64,000 nt of DNA from Panaeolus papilionaceus (lineage: Eukaryota > Basidiomycota > Agaricomycetes > Agaricales), in NCBI GenBank assembly GCA_015501605.1, contig JADNRZ010000004.1, forward strand, positions 2,232,001 through 2,296,000, in the 5' to 3' direction. Position numbers and translations under genes: made by a program. Of the stretch, positions 33,469 through 46,716 are shown piece by piece (position 1 is the first letter of the stretch; each line of letters opens with the position of its first letter). Below the pieces are notes generated by a model, which was given only the letters and a program-made list of their open reading frames with translations, was not told the DNA's origin and made no database searches.

Positions 33469-36400
33469 ATGGCGTCAGACTTTTCGGATTTATGGTCGTC
33501 CTCAGCACCAAAAAACAAGCCTCCGACACTGGGATCGGCCGCCTCGACGAGTAGCACACAATCTACGCGCCCTAATGGCCAAAATTCTGCTATGGGTTAC
33601 GGGAAACCCGATGTGTTTGCACTTCTCGCGTCATCATCTCCAGCAGCGACCAACCGTAATGCGGCGTCATCAGCGTCTTTATCGTCTCAAGGAGGATCCA
33701 TTAACACCTCTAGGATGGGTACACCATCGTTACCATCTCAGGGATCTAGGACATCAACACCTTCACTACGCACACCAGGGAGTACTGCACCGGGGGGCGG
33801 TGGTGATGCCTTTAGTGACCTATTTTCGGCCTCTACGACATCCAAGAACACCAATATGACTCTTGCAGATCGGCTTGCTCAGGAACAGAAAGGTCGTACT
33901 TCAGGAATGGGAACGATGGGCAGGACAGGGCTCAACAGTTCCCTTTCAAATTCGTCTGCATCACAGGCATCGTCCTCTGATGCCTGGGCAGGCTTGGATT
34001 CACTTGCAGGTGGTTCTTCGGGTCTGGGTGTAGGAATCCAACCTAAACCTGCTGCCAGCTCAACACCGACTTTGAGGACCGGGCACACGACCGCTAAATC
34101 GACAATTGTGGACGACGATGACTGGGGGCTGGGAGATTTCGGCTCATCATCAACCGCTAAACCAACGAAGTCTACGGCTACTCCTGTGGTTGCGCCGACT
34201 AAGCCAGCTACATCTTCCGCTTCACTTTCCTCCAAGCCGAAGTCGTTGTGGGATTTGGACGATTTTGCGGCACCTTCACCTGTCTCAGCTTCCACGTCGT
34301 CGCACATCAAACCCACTCAGACTGCGCAACCTGTATCCAGGACTGGTTCTTCTCAGTCTTACAACAAACCTAAACCCCAGGCGGACGATTTTGGAATCTT
34401 CAATTCGCCAGACGACGATTTTGATTTTGGAAATCGCGAGGATGGGTATCGGCAACCTGGGAAGGGAAAGGCTGGAAGAGGAGGAGGGTTGCTTGACTTT
34501 GACGAAGATGACGACGATGGTGGGGGTGACATATTTTTGTCAGATGCAAGGGCACCTGAACGCGGTGGAGATGCCGATGACATCCTTGGAATGCTTGCTA
34601 AACCAGTGGAGGAGGTGAAAACGACGGTACATTCATCATATTTGTCGTACACAATCCTTTTTGCTAACTAGTTTATTTTAGGCTCGCGCACCACCTCCAC
34701 CTGCTGCTCGTCGTTCTCCTCCTACACATTCTTCCACACCAAGAGCTCAATCCGGACGTGCACCCTCCCCACCTCCTCACCTGATCGGTCAACTGGTTGA
34801 AATGGGATTCCCTATTGTTGACGCGAGAACTGCGCTGCTCATCACCATGAAAAGTGACGGAAGTGGATTTGACGTGGAAGCAGCTGCGGAGAATTTGCTT
34901 GGAGGGCAGAGTAGCGACGATCGTGGGGCTAGCACTGTTAGGAGGGAAGAAAGACCTCCACAACGGGTTGTGGAAGAAGCGCCACGTGGTCCTCCCAAAG
35001 GACGTCGTGAACGCGAGAGGGAGAGGGAGGAGAGGGAAAGAAGGAAGCAGAGGGAGCAAGATGGAGATGACGTGGTGACCGACATTCAACTTCAGGCAGA
35101 CAAGCTTCTTGCGCAAGCCTCAGAAATTGGTCTCAACGTCTTTAGCAAGGCTAGTGCTTTCTGGAAGGAGGGCAAAGAAAAAGTTGTAAAAGCATACGAA
35201 GAGCGTTCTGCGAGTGCTGAAGGATCACAGCGACCTCAACGTGGTCCTGGAAGGGTTGATGGTCGTCCCAAGTGGATGGTCAAGGACGATGACGAGCACG
35301 ACAGGGAAGAGGTCTTTGATAGCAGCTTCAAGGACGACATATCACCTCCCAACTCTGCGAAAGCGATGTTTGGAGAAAGGGGTCCGCCTCGTCGGGCGGA
35401 TAAGGCCAGAAGACCATCACCACCACGCCAACAGCATGCGCAGCGACATACACCAGAGCCAGAGATCGATCTTTTCGGCGCTGCAGAGCCTGCCCCCAGT
35501 TCCTCTCGCGCACCACCACCTAATCGGCGACCACAAGCACCCAGTCGTACTTCTTCTTTGACGACACCTGAAGCTCCCCCACCACCTCCTCTCCGATCTC
35601 TTGTCTCTGCTCCAACTTCGTCTATTTCCAGTGCCCTTAGACATCGTACTTCAGGGACAGAAGCCTTCAAGCTTGGACAGTTTGGAACGGCTGTTGAGGC
35701 TTATACACTAGCTATCCAGTCTCTGCCAGCGGGTCACCTCCTTCTCATTCCCTTGTACAATAATCGCGCTCTGGCGAGGTTGAAGACAGGAGAACATAAG
35801 GCAGCAGGTGAAGATGCGGGTCGTGTTATCAGTCTCGTCATCGGTGAAGCTGTGGCAGAAGAGAGCTTTGATCCTACTGCGGGTGACGCTGCAGCCAGTA
35901 GTGCGAAAGCTGGCTCGTGGACTCCTGCGTCGGAACACCCATCTATTTTACAGGCTGCTCAGGCAAAGGCGAACGGAGGAGGCTGGGAGCACCCTCAAGG
36001 TCTTGGTGTGGATCTTGTAGACGGATTTTTGAAGGCAGTGAAGCGACGTGCTGAGGCTTGGGAGGGCAGGGAGAAGTGGAAGGAAGCTGGGAGGGACTGG
36101 GAGGTTTTGGCTGGTGCGATGTGGGTGGGCGAGGCGGTGAAGAAGGAAGCTGTTCGGGGTGCGGGAAGGTGCAGAAATATGGCATCTGGTGGAGGTTCTG
36201 CAGGTCCCAGTTCCAATGGCGGCCTTGGAGGGTCGGGTGGTTCTGCATCTGCACGTCCCGCCGTCAAGCCCAAACCCAAACCCAAACCAGTTCCTGTGCA
36301 AACCTCCAATGAACCGTCAGCTGCGTTGCTTGCTCACCAGGAGACAACACGTCAGGCTGAAGAGGAGGATACACAAAAGCATGTTCTGAAGGATGCTGTT

Positions 36401-36764
36401 GATGCGAAGATTGCTGCTTGGAGGACGGGCAAGGAGACTAATATCCGCGCTTTATTGGCAAGTTTGGACCTCGTCCTTTGGGAAGAGCTTTTGAGGGGCG
36501 TCAAGATTGGTGGACTAAGCGAATTGGTTATGCCTGCTCAGGTGAAGAAGGGTTATGTGAAGGCTATTGCCAGGGTTCATCCTGACAAGGTGAGGGATTA
36601 TTTTATTTATTTTTTAATTCATTTTTGTTGTCTCCAAACGCTAACGTCCCTTTGTTTTATAGCTCAACACCTCTAATTCTACCCTTGAGCAGCGTATGCT
36701 AGCCAACAGCGTTTTTGGAACCCTCAATGAGGCGTGGATCGCCTTCCAAGCGACCCAAAAATAA
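33469..36764 (+). CDS. auxilin-like J-domain protein (Swa2/auxilin family)
   Basis: Auxilins recruit Hsc70 to clathrin-coated vesicles and trigger uncoating. Three exons chain in frame to 1,055 aa: 33469-34626, 34682-36589 and 36663-36764. Residues 1-420 are low in complexity with repeated short acidic-aromatic motifs (DFSDLW, DDWGLGDFG, LWDLDDF, DDFGIF), likely clathrin/adaptor-binding boxes. A UBA-like domain follows at about 415-470 (LVEMGFPIVDARTALL). A TPR-like segment lies at about 710-790 (AFKLGQFGTAVEAYTLAI, YNNRALARLKTGEH). The C-terminal J domain contains the HPDK motif (residues 1019-1022), directly before the last intron, and ends LNEAWIAFQATQK. The UBA-TPR-J order is that of yeast Swa2. 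Confidence 0.92.
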
Positions 36765-37090
36765 TTCTTCGGCACGGCCAACGGACATCGGTGGGCACCT
36801 CAAGTCCTGTTCCAACTTCGGGTCCGGAGTTACGTCCCAGGGTTTAGGGTTTTATTTTCATTCCTCTGGCGGGTATTCAACATCATCACAATTGATTAAA
36901 CTGTCTGGTACTTTTTTAGTGTTTTAACAAAGGAAGATTTCATTATCTGGGTTGGATTGTGGATTTAGATTGTATCTTATTGTGGAATTTTGCTTAATTT
37001 TTCGAAATATTTAGGACAAAACCATTTTTCCCATGTCCATGAAATAGCGATTTCTGCAAGATTCGTCAAGTTGCCATGTCAAATCTGATC
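36765..37090. other. intergenic, 3' flank of the auxilin gene
   Basis: AT-rich, with no coding signal seen. Confidence 0.5.
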
Positions 37091-38720
37091 TTATCCGGGA
37101 TAAGTTTGGCTATGGTCGAGTTCTAATTCTTCTGAGCCCAGCCACATAACTCGATCATCATCAAGTTGTCGAATTTTTGAGGATGACCTGAAGAGGAAAC
37201 GATCTAGAGGCGGGCGTTGAATTTCTGGTTGACCTGCCGTGATGTGGGCACGTCTTAATTTGATACGCCTGACTGCTGGTCTTCTGCAAATTTATGCCGC
37301 TATTAGACGCGACAGAATATCGTATTGAACGTCCTCTTACCTGACTCGAAGTCGTTGTTCTCCGTGACTGCTCCAGGTGGTGCATCCTTTGACTTATTTT
37401 GCTTGTTTCGCTTTTTTTGATTTGGGACCGGTCGTTGAAGCATCGTTGCCTGCTGGTAATTTCTTTTTTCAGGAATGAAACGCGGAAAAATTAGCTCACT
37501 CACCTGAAACCACCGTATTCACTAGGTCACTCAGCTGGCTGAGAAAAGTGAGATATTTCACATGTAGTGAGGGCTTTTTGATTTGGTTTAGGAGACATAT
37601 TTGGCGCATGAGAGACGTCACTAGGTCGTAGTTGCGGAAAATCAGAGACCCGGTTTCCTCGACGGATTCCAAGATGACAGTGTTAATTGCGTATGTCTGC
37701 TCTTTTCAAGTGAAAGTCTGACGATGGTGTAGGTGGCGATGTCATTAGGAAGTGGGCCGTTTGCCCTTCTCCCTTCAATCTGTTCGGGGGTGGGGGATAA
37801 TAGCCCGGCCTATCAATGGCACGATTGATGGGCGCAGGTTTGAGGGGAATTGAGAGAAAGGTACTTGAGGCTTTGGCGTCAAAGCCTTTGGAATTATTGG
37901 CTTCTGGTCTGTACTAGCAGAACCGCATAACAAAAGCGAGACGCGGGCTGATGACATAGACCGGTCACCCTATGTAGGTCAATGAAACCTGTTACTCTTG
38001 GATCATTGGGATCGTTTATCGTCCCTTCGCGCACATCAAAGCTATTGTTTCACATCAGAAATTCATGTCCTGGAGCTGCTTCCACGATTCCAAGAAAATG
38101 AAGTCCTGAAAACTGCATGTACGGTAGTGCTTCACATATGTTGTAGTTGTAGGTGCCGAGGAGGTTATCGTAGGGGAGATGATCGAGATCCTTCATCCAT
38201 GGCTCAGTTAGCCTGGCTGCATCGGCTCCAACCTTTGGGTGGCCACTGTCGAAGACGAGGTTCACGAGGTAAAGCCAGTAGTCGTGAGACGAGCTGAGTT
38301 GCAGAGCTTTTTAACGCCTCAATAATCTAGCGCGTCCTGCAGGATTTAAATGCGCATCTGGGTTAAAATAAGTTCGAGCAAAACCAGGGTCGCGGTATTG
38401 AAGCAGAAAGAGATGGAGACGTAGTTCGTCGACGTTCTTCCAGAAGGTGGAGATTTCTTCACATGTCCGCTTTGAATCCCTTCGAAGCAGTGCACATTGA
38501 GGTCATTAAGAACTTTGTATCACTGGTCCTCAAGCTGAAGAAAATTCCATTCAGCTTTGGCTACGGCGGACACGTCTCCGAAACCGAGAGTCAAGGCACT
38601 CTCTTGTTCCTCTGAGTTGTAAAGTGAAGCCACAGGACGCAATCGTAGTTTTCCTGTTTCGAGGTCATATGGCCAGACATTTGACTCGGAGTACTACCCA
38701 TTGAGTACAATGGGTTCTGA
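37091..38720 (-). pseudogene. decayed unrecognised gene (several coding fragments)
   Basis: I do not recognise this family. On minus, a long coherent frame reads EEISTFWKNVDELRLHLF, YRDPGFARTYFNPDAHLN, then a TAA at 38311-38313, then LSSSHDYWLYLVNLVFDSG and LTEPWMKDLDHLPYDNLL without a change of frame, so a single nonsense codon interrupts it. Upstream, NVWPYDLETGKLRLRPVASL runs to a TGA (38520-38522) and is out of frame with the EEIST piece. A further piece at 37091-37285 (RPAVRRIKLRRAHIT...DDDRVMWLGSEELELD) ends in a natural-looking stop and could be its last exon or another gene. I cannot exclude splicing that avoids some lesions. Confidence 0.5.
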
Positions 38721-39958
38721 ATCTGAGTTAAGGACGAGCGTTAGGCAAGTACTGGTTCAAGTCAGAATTTACAGTCATTGAAACAACGTGGCTAAAATTA
38801 GACGTTGATTCATATTGGATTGTTGGCAGACCAAAATTGGGTCAAGATGGGGCTTGCTCGCGAAGTGCTTTCCCGGACCCAAACTGAGTTCATGGCTTCG
38901 GTCTGGGGGCCACCTGAATCACATACATGTTGGATAATAATATTATCAGCTATCTGGATGGTTCACTGAGAATGAGGAGTGGGCGATGCTGCGACCGGGT
39001 GTCAATGTATTGGCCTATGATAAGAGGGATAGCGTCTTTGTGATGACAGATAGGATATTCCTGAAACAGTGAGCTGTAAAATGAGACGCGATGCTCCGTT
39101 AGGACTTTGATGAATATGTGATGATAATGTGGATAAAGCGGCAACACCACAGAAACCTATGAAGACCTACTTCATTCTGATTACCGTTTCCCAGAAGGAA
39201 GCCAGCCTGGGAGATCAGATTGACAAGCTGAGAAACGGGAAAGGTCAGCTGACTCTGTGTGGCAAGGAGATCCTAATTAGGTCTTGACACACGGAAGGGG
39301 GAGAAGTTCAGACCGAGTAAATAACGTATCGATTCGAGTAGAACTTGTAGGTACATGGGCTATAGCTAGGCTCTATATATACTGTTGAGAGGTTCATCAA
39401 TATATAAGGTGAAAACTGATTATAATGGACGGGATTCAGGGAGAAGAACATATAGATAACTGAGGATATCTAATCTAAGGGGAATGGTAAACAGAGACAA
39501 ATAAACGAGAGATGGAGATGATGTCCGAATCGCCACACTTTGTCAAGAATAACTTTTTGATTATCACTACATCCCAACATGACAGGCAATATGATATAGG
39601 ATCGAACAGCCTTGTGATGATCGCTGTGCAGATAACGCTGAGTCATGAAAGCAAGGATATACCTGTGAGAGCGCTAAGCTCAGAAGTGATACTCCCGGAT
39701 CAGAGGCACGATCGACGATCACCAGATCGAGGAGGACAAGCCGAGCTGTTGCTCACTCATGAGTACGACTACTTCGGGCATTGATTTGGTCGCAGTCGAA
39801 TAGGTTCTTCAGGTCGCTTTATGAGGTTATATTAACATGTTATTACAGATCAGAAGATACATCTCAGTTTTAGCTATCTAAGCAAAGCAAATGTTGAAAT
39901 GAATACCCCAGGCCTCAGTCTGGCATTGCAGAGACCGATTAGAGACACGCAAATATAA
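38721..39958. other. gene-poor interval with weak coding remnants
   Basis: A minus-strand frame at 38950-39150 (FQEYPICHHKDAIPLIIGQY) may be another remnant of the decayed gene at 37091-38720. The rest shows nothing I can support. Confidence 0.35.
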
Positions 39959-40560
39959 TTATCGATAGAATAACTCACGTTCGGTACTAGATGTCCTGAG
40001 CCATCTAGCATCCGTGGCGCCAGCAGCCACGGCCAGAGACGCAGTAACCACGGCAGAAGTTGCGGGTGAGGCACCCAGTGATGACAACACCGTTGGAAAG
40101 GTTGAGGCGGAGACGACGGCAGGGACCAATAACACCACGGACGCAGTGGCATCCACGGAGCTGGCAGATGTTCCTGTACCAAAGACGGCAACAGGCCCTG
40201 AAGCAGGGAACACACTGGCAGAACGAGCCAGAGAAGATGTAGCGGCGGCAGCAGATGGTGAACCAGAAGCGGAAGCAGGATCCCTGGGTGTTGACATCTT
40301 TCTCTTCGAGGACCTCGAAGGTGACTTCGACGGACTCGGCACCGATGAGGGATTCGAGCTCCTTCATTTCTTCCTCGGAGGCGTTGTTCATGTCGACGTC
40401 GGTGATGCTGGCATCGGTGGTGAAGGGTGCGACCTCGTGATGCTCTTCCTTCTACGCACGATTCAGGTCAGTATTTTATCAGAGCTTCATCTGACATTGG
40501 GAGGCACACCAAAGCAGATCCGAGAAGGGCAGGGGCGTCGAAGCTGAGAGACTGCATCAT
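39959..40560 (-). CDS. unrecognised small protein, possibly Ala/Ser-rich
   Basis: From ATG pairs at 40560/40557 the frame reads SLSFDAPALLGSAL. A 57-nt GT-AG intron (about 40453-40509, ending GTGCGTAG) then joins in phase to EEHHEVAPFTTDASITDVDM, followed by ESLIGAESVEVTFEVLEEKD. After that two frames stay open: a Cys-rich one in the same frame and an Ala/Ser/Thr-rich one (to the stop at 39959) in another. I cannot decide between them without transcript data. A hydrophobic N-terminus could be a weak signal peptide. No family recognised. Confidence 0.35.
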
Positions 40561-42026
40561 GATAAGGTATTAGAACACCAACATTGATCGATGGCCAGTA
40601 AACGATGCTCACCATTGCTGTTGAAGAATATAACACGGAAGCTGTTAAGACTTTGGGTGTTAGTTTTCTTATCACTTTACCGTCCTCATTTTATACCCTT
40701 TTGCGTGCCGGGAATATATCAAAGTTCATATACGATGACATTACGACCGTCGTTCGAGTGTGGTGTGGAAGGGTCATTGGTGACATCCTGCTTTAAAACT
40801 TTATACAAGCATTTAATATCGCAAATATTCAGAACGTCGGCTCAAGGATATAGTATCTAGACTCATTCGATGTGTCCACAATATGAGCTACCATGGGATG
40901 AAGTGCACCTCGAGTGCAAGTTTCAGATAAGCCTGAATGTGATGTTGCTTTGGCAGGGCCACTTCGGGTCTCACATCACCATGTCTTGGAGCACAAATAC
41001 CATATCATTCAAACTATGAGGCATGAGGAAGGGGGTTTATTATCTCGACTCCTCTTTATATTTGACATCATGAATTTTTACGTGCTCAAGAAATTCAAGT
41101 CATATTTCAAGCTTATTATTACACACGTCATGACATCTCTCGGACTTGCACCTCGAATGAGCTGATATGATTATTCGAATATTTTATAATCTAGTGCGTT
41201 ACTCACAAAATACCAGTATGTATATAGTTATTGCGCAGATCCACATTCAGCGGTTCGACGTCTGACCTCCTCGCTGGTACAATAACTTCGCAATTCCGAT
41301 TGCCAGGAAAGTATCTCGCGCTAGGGTATTCTCATTACAGCCTGTAGTACTATCTCAAAGCACGCATCCTTTCAATGGATCCGTCATTCTTGTCATCAGG
41401 CCTGCCAGCAGCAGTTTTTCACGGCATGGGACCAATTACTGAGACACAGTTTCCGGAGCCAAACAGGGCAAGCAAGCGCAATACCCTGTCATCCAAGCCC
41501 TGGTTTCCAACATTCTCAGGCATTCTCAGGCTCGTATTCCAGAGGGACATATAAGGATCATTCCCCAGTGAGCTTATCTATGTCTATGTTACACTATTTA
41601 CTTGTCATTAAGTGCCAGCAGAGGTGTCGGATTGTGACTATTGGTTGAAAAAGCATCGAGACCACTTCAAATCTTTTTGTTCTGGCCGAAGGTTCACGAG
41701 GTGTCTACTCTTCTTTAGTCGACGTTTCCAGCAACGGGCTCATCTATGCTACTAATGGTGTTGAACGTACGCGGGCCATGTCACGGTAAGCTGCACAAAA
41801 GGAATTCTAATGCTTGGATCTGCTGTGGATATCATTAACCTGGAAACCATAAAATGCCGTGTCGTTCTCGTCTGTGGTCGAACCTTCTTGAGGTATTGAA
41901 TGATGTTGATGCCATCGAATGCTTTGATCTTAGTTTCGAGACTACCTTCTCGCATTACCGTAAAGAAATCTACTATCACGCACTGGAAATGTGGACGACA
42001 TTTCGACCAATAGTACAAAACCCAAA
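40561..42026. other. gene-poor interval
   Basis: No gene that I can support. A stretch near 41375-41480 reads LPAAVFHGMG, which faintly recalls the start of lipase/thioesterase folds. No catalytic Ser motif follows in any frame. Confidence 0.4.
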
Positions 42027-44624
42027 TTACATATCCCCAATATACCTCCTCACAACCTCCACCAGCGGCACGCTATCAATCTCACTATCGAAAATACTCG
42101 CATGGTCCAAAATCGGGTTAAACAGAACTTCCAATGTGCCCTCTCCCCCACCCCCTTCGTCTTCTCCCTCTCCCTCTCGCTCCTCCTCATTTCCCCCTTC
42201 ACCCACTCGCTCAACCCGAATGCTAACCTCCGCATCCATGCCCGCGCCCGTATCACCGAATCTATACTCCCAATCCCCCTCCGTAACTTCCCTAATCTCC
42301 CCCTCCCCATCCACCTGTCCCACCCACCTCTCCACCCACTCCTCGTTCTGCGTCAGATGATGCCTCACAGCCTCTGAAGGTACGACCTGGTCTAATCCCG
42401 CCAACACAACCGCCATCTTTCGATGCGTTCTCTTGGTTGTTCTTATTGGATTCAGCCTCCTTCGCAGAACATTCGAGGAGGATTGAACCCCCGAACTCGC
42501 ATTCAAGTTTGAGGTCGAGACCTGGGGAGGTGACATCGACCCATAGAGCCCAGCAGGCCGCGTCGCATTGGCGCCACCACCAATACTCTGTTCTCGTCCG
42601 TCCCTTACGCTTGCCTTCGCACTCCCCAAGATCACCCCAAGATCGCCCCTCCATACGCCCCCCTCCGCCCAAAAAAAACTCCGAAAGAGGGTGCGCGCAA
42701 CATCCGCATCCCGACTCGCAAAGTACCACAGCTGCCACGCCGAAGGCGCAGAGTATCCCGCGCCAGGGCATTGGGGGGAGAGAACGAGGGGGTGGGGGGT
42801 GTTGACGTATGAAGGGATGCTGGCGCTCGCGCTTTGGCTTTGCGTAGAGGTGTAGGTTGCTTGAGTGTATAGGGAAGGCGTGCGACGCGGTTGAATGGGA
42901 CTTTGGGATTGGCTCGGGTTCGTATTTTGATTCTGATTCGAATTCGACGTTCGTGTCTGGGCCGGATCGACGGACGAGCCTACGGCGTTACAGATGGTGT
43001 TATGACACCTTGGACAAACGGTATGCGGGTCACGATACAAGAAATTGTATGCGACTGAGGGGTTGGAGAGTAGGATTGGGATAGGATCAACGAGGACGAA
43101 GTGTGAAACCCGGTCTGCGAAAAAGGAGGGACGGGGGGCGTCGTGATGTAGCGGTGATGAGGGAGACAACGTGTGTTCTAGATCTAGAGTCCGTTTCTGG
43201 TGCTGGCGTGGTGGTACGGTGCTCGATGACGTTTTGGGGATATGAGTTTGTGATTCCACAACGTAGTCCACGAATTCACGAATAATCCACCCCGCTATGA
43301 ATGTTCCATACGAATGGCCAGCTAGAACGATATCATCCCATCCCGCTTTATTCTCTTTCTCGAAAGCATTGAGCAGGGGCAGGGTGGCGTTTTCGCAGCT
43401 GTTTGAATTCGGATGCGATGTAGAAGTCGAAATAGAGGAAGCATCAATCTGAATAGACTCTACTATAAGCGTAAGGGTGCGCAGGATATCGGGTCGAGGA
43501 GGGACCGTATGGCGCGTCATGTGCATACTGATGGGGAGAAGCTCAGGGATGACGACGCCTACATCTTTGTCGTCGCCTTGGGTAACAGAATTTAGGAAGG
43601 GTATATACGGGAATAATCCAATCTGTGAGATAGGAAGGTACATAAGCATTTTCGACACTTAATATGTACACGTCGACAAGAGAGGCATAAACTCACTCCA
43701 ATGCCATGAATGAATATAAGTGGATGTTTCGTTGACGTGCGGTGAGGGCGATACCAGAACGGAACCTTGATTCCACGTGGTGCCGTGCGCGAGAACAAAT
43801 AAAGAATAGGACGAGGAGGGAAACACAGGGAGTATCCTGGTTCAGAGGGCGTATAATGTCTGAATCCAAGACGAAATAGCCTGATGGACGTATACGCATC
43901 CACCACAGCTACAATCTAGTTACAAAAAAATCATGAGGATTAACGTCACTATAGATCATACGATCACGAACCATGTACCATATCAAAGGTCTATGAGCTG
44001 CAAGAACAGGGTCCAGAGAGACTCTAATCCCTCTGAGATTCTTCTTCGTTTTGTTTGCATCATGCTCATTTTCATCCGCAAACGCCACGCCTGAAGCTTC
44101 TTCCAGGAGTTTAACGTACTCGTCCAGTTCCTCTCGCACTTCGCGTGACATGGTCTGACCCTCAATGGAGAACAGGGCCCATGCAAGCCAATCCCGGACG
44201 TCAGTGCGACTCGCGCGCGAGCCGTGGTTGTGGGGAAGAAACCAGCAACTGGGGTAGGGTGAATGTGGGGTTGCAGTGTAAAACCCTGTAGCAATGCATT
44301 GTTGCACTATCCTGAATCTCTGATCCCGTGTCAGGTTTGGAGGAACATAGACGGGAGGCTACAAAACAGTGTTGACATGAGTTCTTCGCATTCAGAATTT
44401 AACCGTAATATATGACACACCTGTTGGAATTTCTTCTTTCTCGGCAGATAAATCAGGCTATAGAATAACAGTTCAGTGATGGTATACACCACTAATGACC
44501 AGTACAATAACTGGGTATTCAAAGCTGCTAGAACAAGATATAGGCAGCTCAGCGGGACAACCAGACGCAAAGCGGTGATTCCTGCTTGTATCTTGACATA
44601 GTCCCAGAAGGTATTCCCTATCAT
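42027..44624 (-). CDS. membrane-anchored alpha/beta hydrolase
   Basis: Probable serine hydrolase. Exons 44421-44624, 43950-44358 (the alternative end at 43968 also keeps frame), 43697-43908 and 42027-43622 give about 806 aa. The N-terminus (MIGNTFWDYVKIQ) leads into two hydrophobic spans (VVPLSCLYLVLAAL and YTITELLFYSLIYLP). The hydrolase core begins at HPLIFIHGIGIG (oxyanion-side strand) and continues with the nucleophile elbow LAGHSYGTFIAGW. The late DQVVPSEAVRHHL and DHASIF provide candidate Asp and His of the triad. A long low-complexity insert rich in Ser/Asn/Gln separates elbow and triad end. A TAG follows the second exon if the intron near 43909-43949 is not spliced. Substrate is unknown, and lipase and esterase are both possible. 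Confidence 0.8.
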
Positions 44625-45268
44625 AACCAGAGGGACGTATCAGACCTGCGAGACCTATTAGATATACGGGAATTGTGGATAGGGGATGGCGTGTCGGTGG
44701 AGGTTGGAAGGTGGAGCATGGTGAAGGCTAGTTCGTCGTCGTGCTATGACAAAGCCTACACAGCCGCCGATGATGGAATCGGTGTTTATGGGTTATCGGC
44801 AATGGCCGGATAGGGGTTCTCTCACTTTGACTCTGACTATGAGAAGAAAGTCCCACCAACTGGCGATGAGTTCAGTCTTCATAAATTCTGAAAGCCATGG
44901 TAGCTGGGTGGGAATCCCATAATTTACTAAAAATTGATTGTAAAAACAGGCCTGTACGTTGTTGTAATTCTACTTGCCAAAGACTCACTCATTTACAAAC
45001 CTCGCAAATAAATATTGCAGCATACACAAGACTCTCTTCCGCCCTTATGTTTTCCACAATTTTTAAAAAAAAAGCAGGGTCGGACACTATGCGCTTGACA
45101 TCTTGCCTCGCAAAACTCACAAACGTGAAGGCATGTACATTGGACAATGGATCGTCCCGCACCGGGGCGGCTGGCAGAGGTGTAATGACCGTGCGAAAAA
45201 GCGGGCTGAAAAAATATTGCCGAGCTCAAGGTGGACATCATGATTCCCCTCGCCATTCACCATCACCT
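44625..45268. promoter_or_regulatory. shared upstream region of the hydrolase and AC40 genes
   Basis: This 644-bp region lies between divergent start codons (44624 minus, 45269 plus). Open frames on plus within it, including one at 44897 that reaches the AC40 start, look like leader sequence rather than protein. I see no clear TATA or other defined element. Confidence 0.45.
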
Positions 45269-46716
45269 ATGCCGCCGTCTACTACCTTCAACCCACGCCG
45301 TCTGGTCGGCATTCACGCAGAGAGGGTCACAGATGTGTCAAGCACTGATTTTCCAGGCCATTACCCTGGAGAAGATCACTCTTGGGATTTGGAGAAATTT
45401 CAAAAGGTGATTGCGTGGTTTCATCTGGTTGACGTTGGATTTGGGTGTGAAGGGCGGGAGAGATGGAGGGAGTTGTGAAGAACGTTTCTGACGATGTCGT
45501 TTATGTTTGGAAGGTAGAACTTGACAGTGAAAGTCCAAAGACTATCGCAGCGTTCAATAGATTTTGATATTGCTGGTGTGGATGCCGCAATCGCCAATGC
45601 ATTCCGACGGATTATGATCGCAGAGGTGAGTATTATTATTATTATTATGAATTTATTGATATAGATTCGTCGTACAGGTACCCACAATCTGTGTTGAAAA
45701 CGTCTATGTATGGGACAACACGTCCGTTATCGTCGACGAAGTCCTCGCACACAGAATAGGTCTCGTTCCTCTGAACGTAGACCCCTCTCTCATCGCCATG
45801 AAATCAGGTACGCAAGCAGAATGTCTTTCACCTCCTCATCCTTACCTTTCTTGAATTTTTATCAGGCCCACACGACACCCCCACCGACCGCAACACCATT
45901 ATCTTCAAAATTGACATAACATGCTCGCGCAACCCCTCTGCCCCAAAAGGCTCCACTGAGCCCCGCGAATTGTACATCAACTCAGAGCTTCTCTCTTCTC
46001 ACCTCGAATGGGCACCCGCAGGAGAACAAGACGAGGTCTTTGCGGGCAACCCCCCCGCTCCAACGAATCCCAACATCGTCCTGGCTAAGCTGAGGCCGGG
46101 CCAGGCGATCAATATGGAACTTCACGCTGTAAAAGGCGTAGGCAAGGACCATGCAAAGTTTAGTCCTGTTGGTGAGTTTCTTTCTCTTCTTTTACCTCCC
46201 TTTCCCTTTGTTTTTAGTTTGAGCTTTGATTTTGACTCGGTTTTTTACGTCTTTTCTCAGCTACCGCCTCATACCGCATCCTCCCCCACATCAAAATCAA
46301 GCAACCCATTCCCCCAGAACACGCCGAAAAATTCCAAAAATGCTTCTCACCAGGCGTCATCCGCATCGACCCTCACACGAAAGAGGTTTCTGTGGACCCG
46401 GTCCACGTGCGCAACGATACAGTGAGCAGAGAGGTACTGCGTCATCCTGAGTTTGCGGATAAGGTCGAGTTGAGCAGAGTTAGGGATTATTTCTTGTGTA
46501 AGTGCTTTCTCTCTTGCTGTGTCAGTGTGCTTTATTTAATGAGCTGATTCGCGTTATGGTTTCTCAGTCAATGTTGAATCGGAAGGCCCGTACGCGCCTG
46601 AACGACTGCTGCCAGAGGCGATTAAGGTGATGAGGGAGAAAATTAGTGTTATCAAAAAAGCGGCCGAGGCGTTGCGTGATAGGACGACGGATGGGGATGT
46701 TGTGATGGCTGAGTAG
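45269..46716 (+). CDS. RPC40: DNA-directed RNA polymerases I and III subunit AC40 (RPAC1)
   Basis: Shared subunit of RNA polymerases I and III. It pairs with AC19 to form the alpha-like platform for assembly in the nucleus. Six exons chain in frame to 355 aa: 45269-45406, 45518-45625, 45678-45807, 45866-46171, 46261-46497 and 46568-46716. The alpha-like dimerisation signature is [20 protein letters not shown], followed by [14 protein letters not shown] and [13 protein letters not shown]. The insertion domain ([11 protein letters not shown]) is the usual RPAC1 one, and the C-terminus returns to [21 protein letters not shown]. The first intron (45407-45517, 111 nt) must end at GGTAG. An earlier AG would place a stop in the dimerisation helix. 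Length agrees with yeast (335 aa). Confidence 0.93.

Noticed and set aside
40014..40547. 177-codon plus-strand Ala/Glu-rich frame
   Set aside because: It is antisense to a minus-strand frame with a plausible start, intron and phase, and looks like a compositional shadow of GC-rich codons. Neither strand is well supported.
41375..41560. LPAAVFHGMG stretch resembling the start of a palmitoyl-protein thioesterase or lipase
   Set aside because: No G-x-S-x-G elbow or later catalytic residues follow in any frame over the next kilobase, so the match is too short.
44897..45478. 193-codon plus-strand open frame reading through into the AC40 start
   Set aside because: Only the part from 45269 matches AC40. 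The upstream part has no homology-like features, and its 3' end reads into intron 1, so it is leader plus intron read-through.
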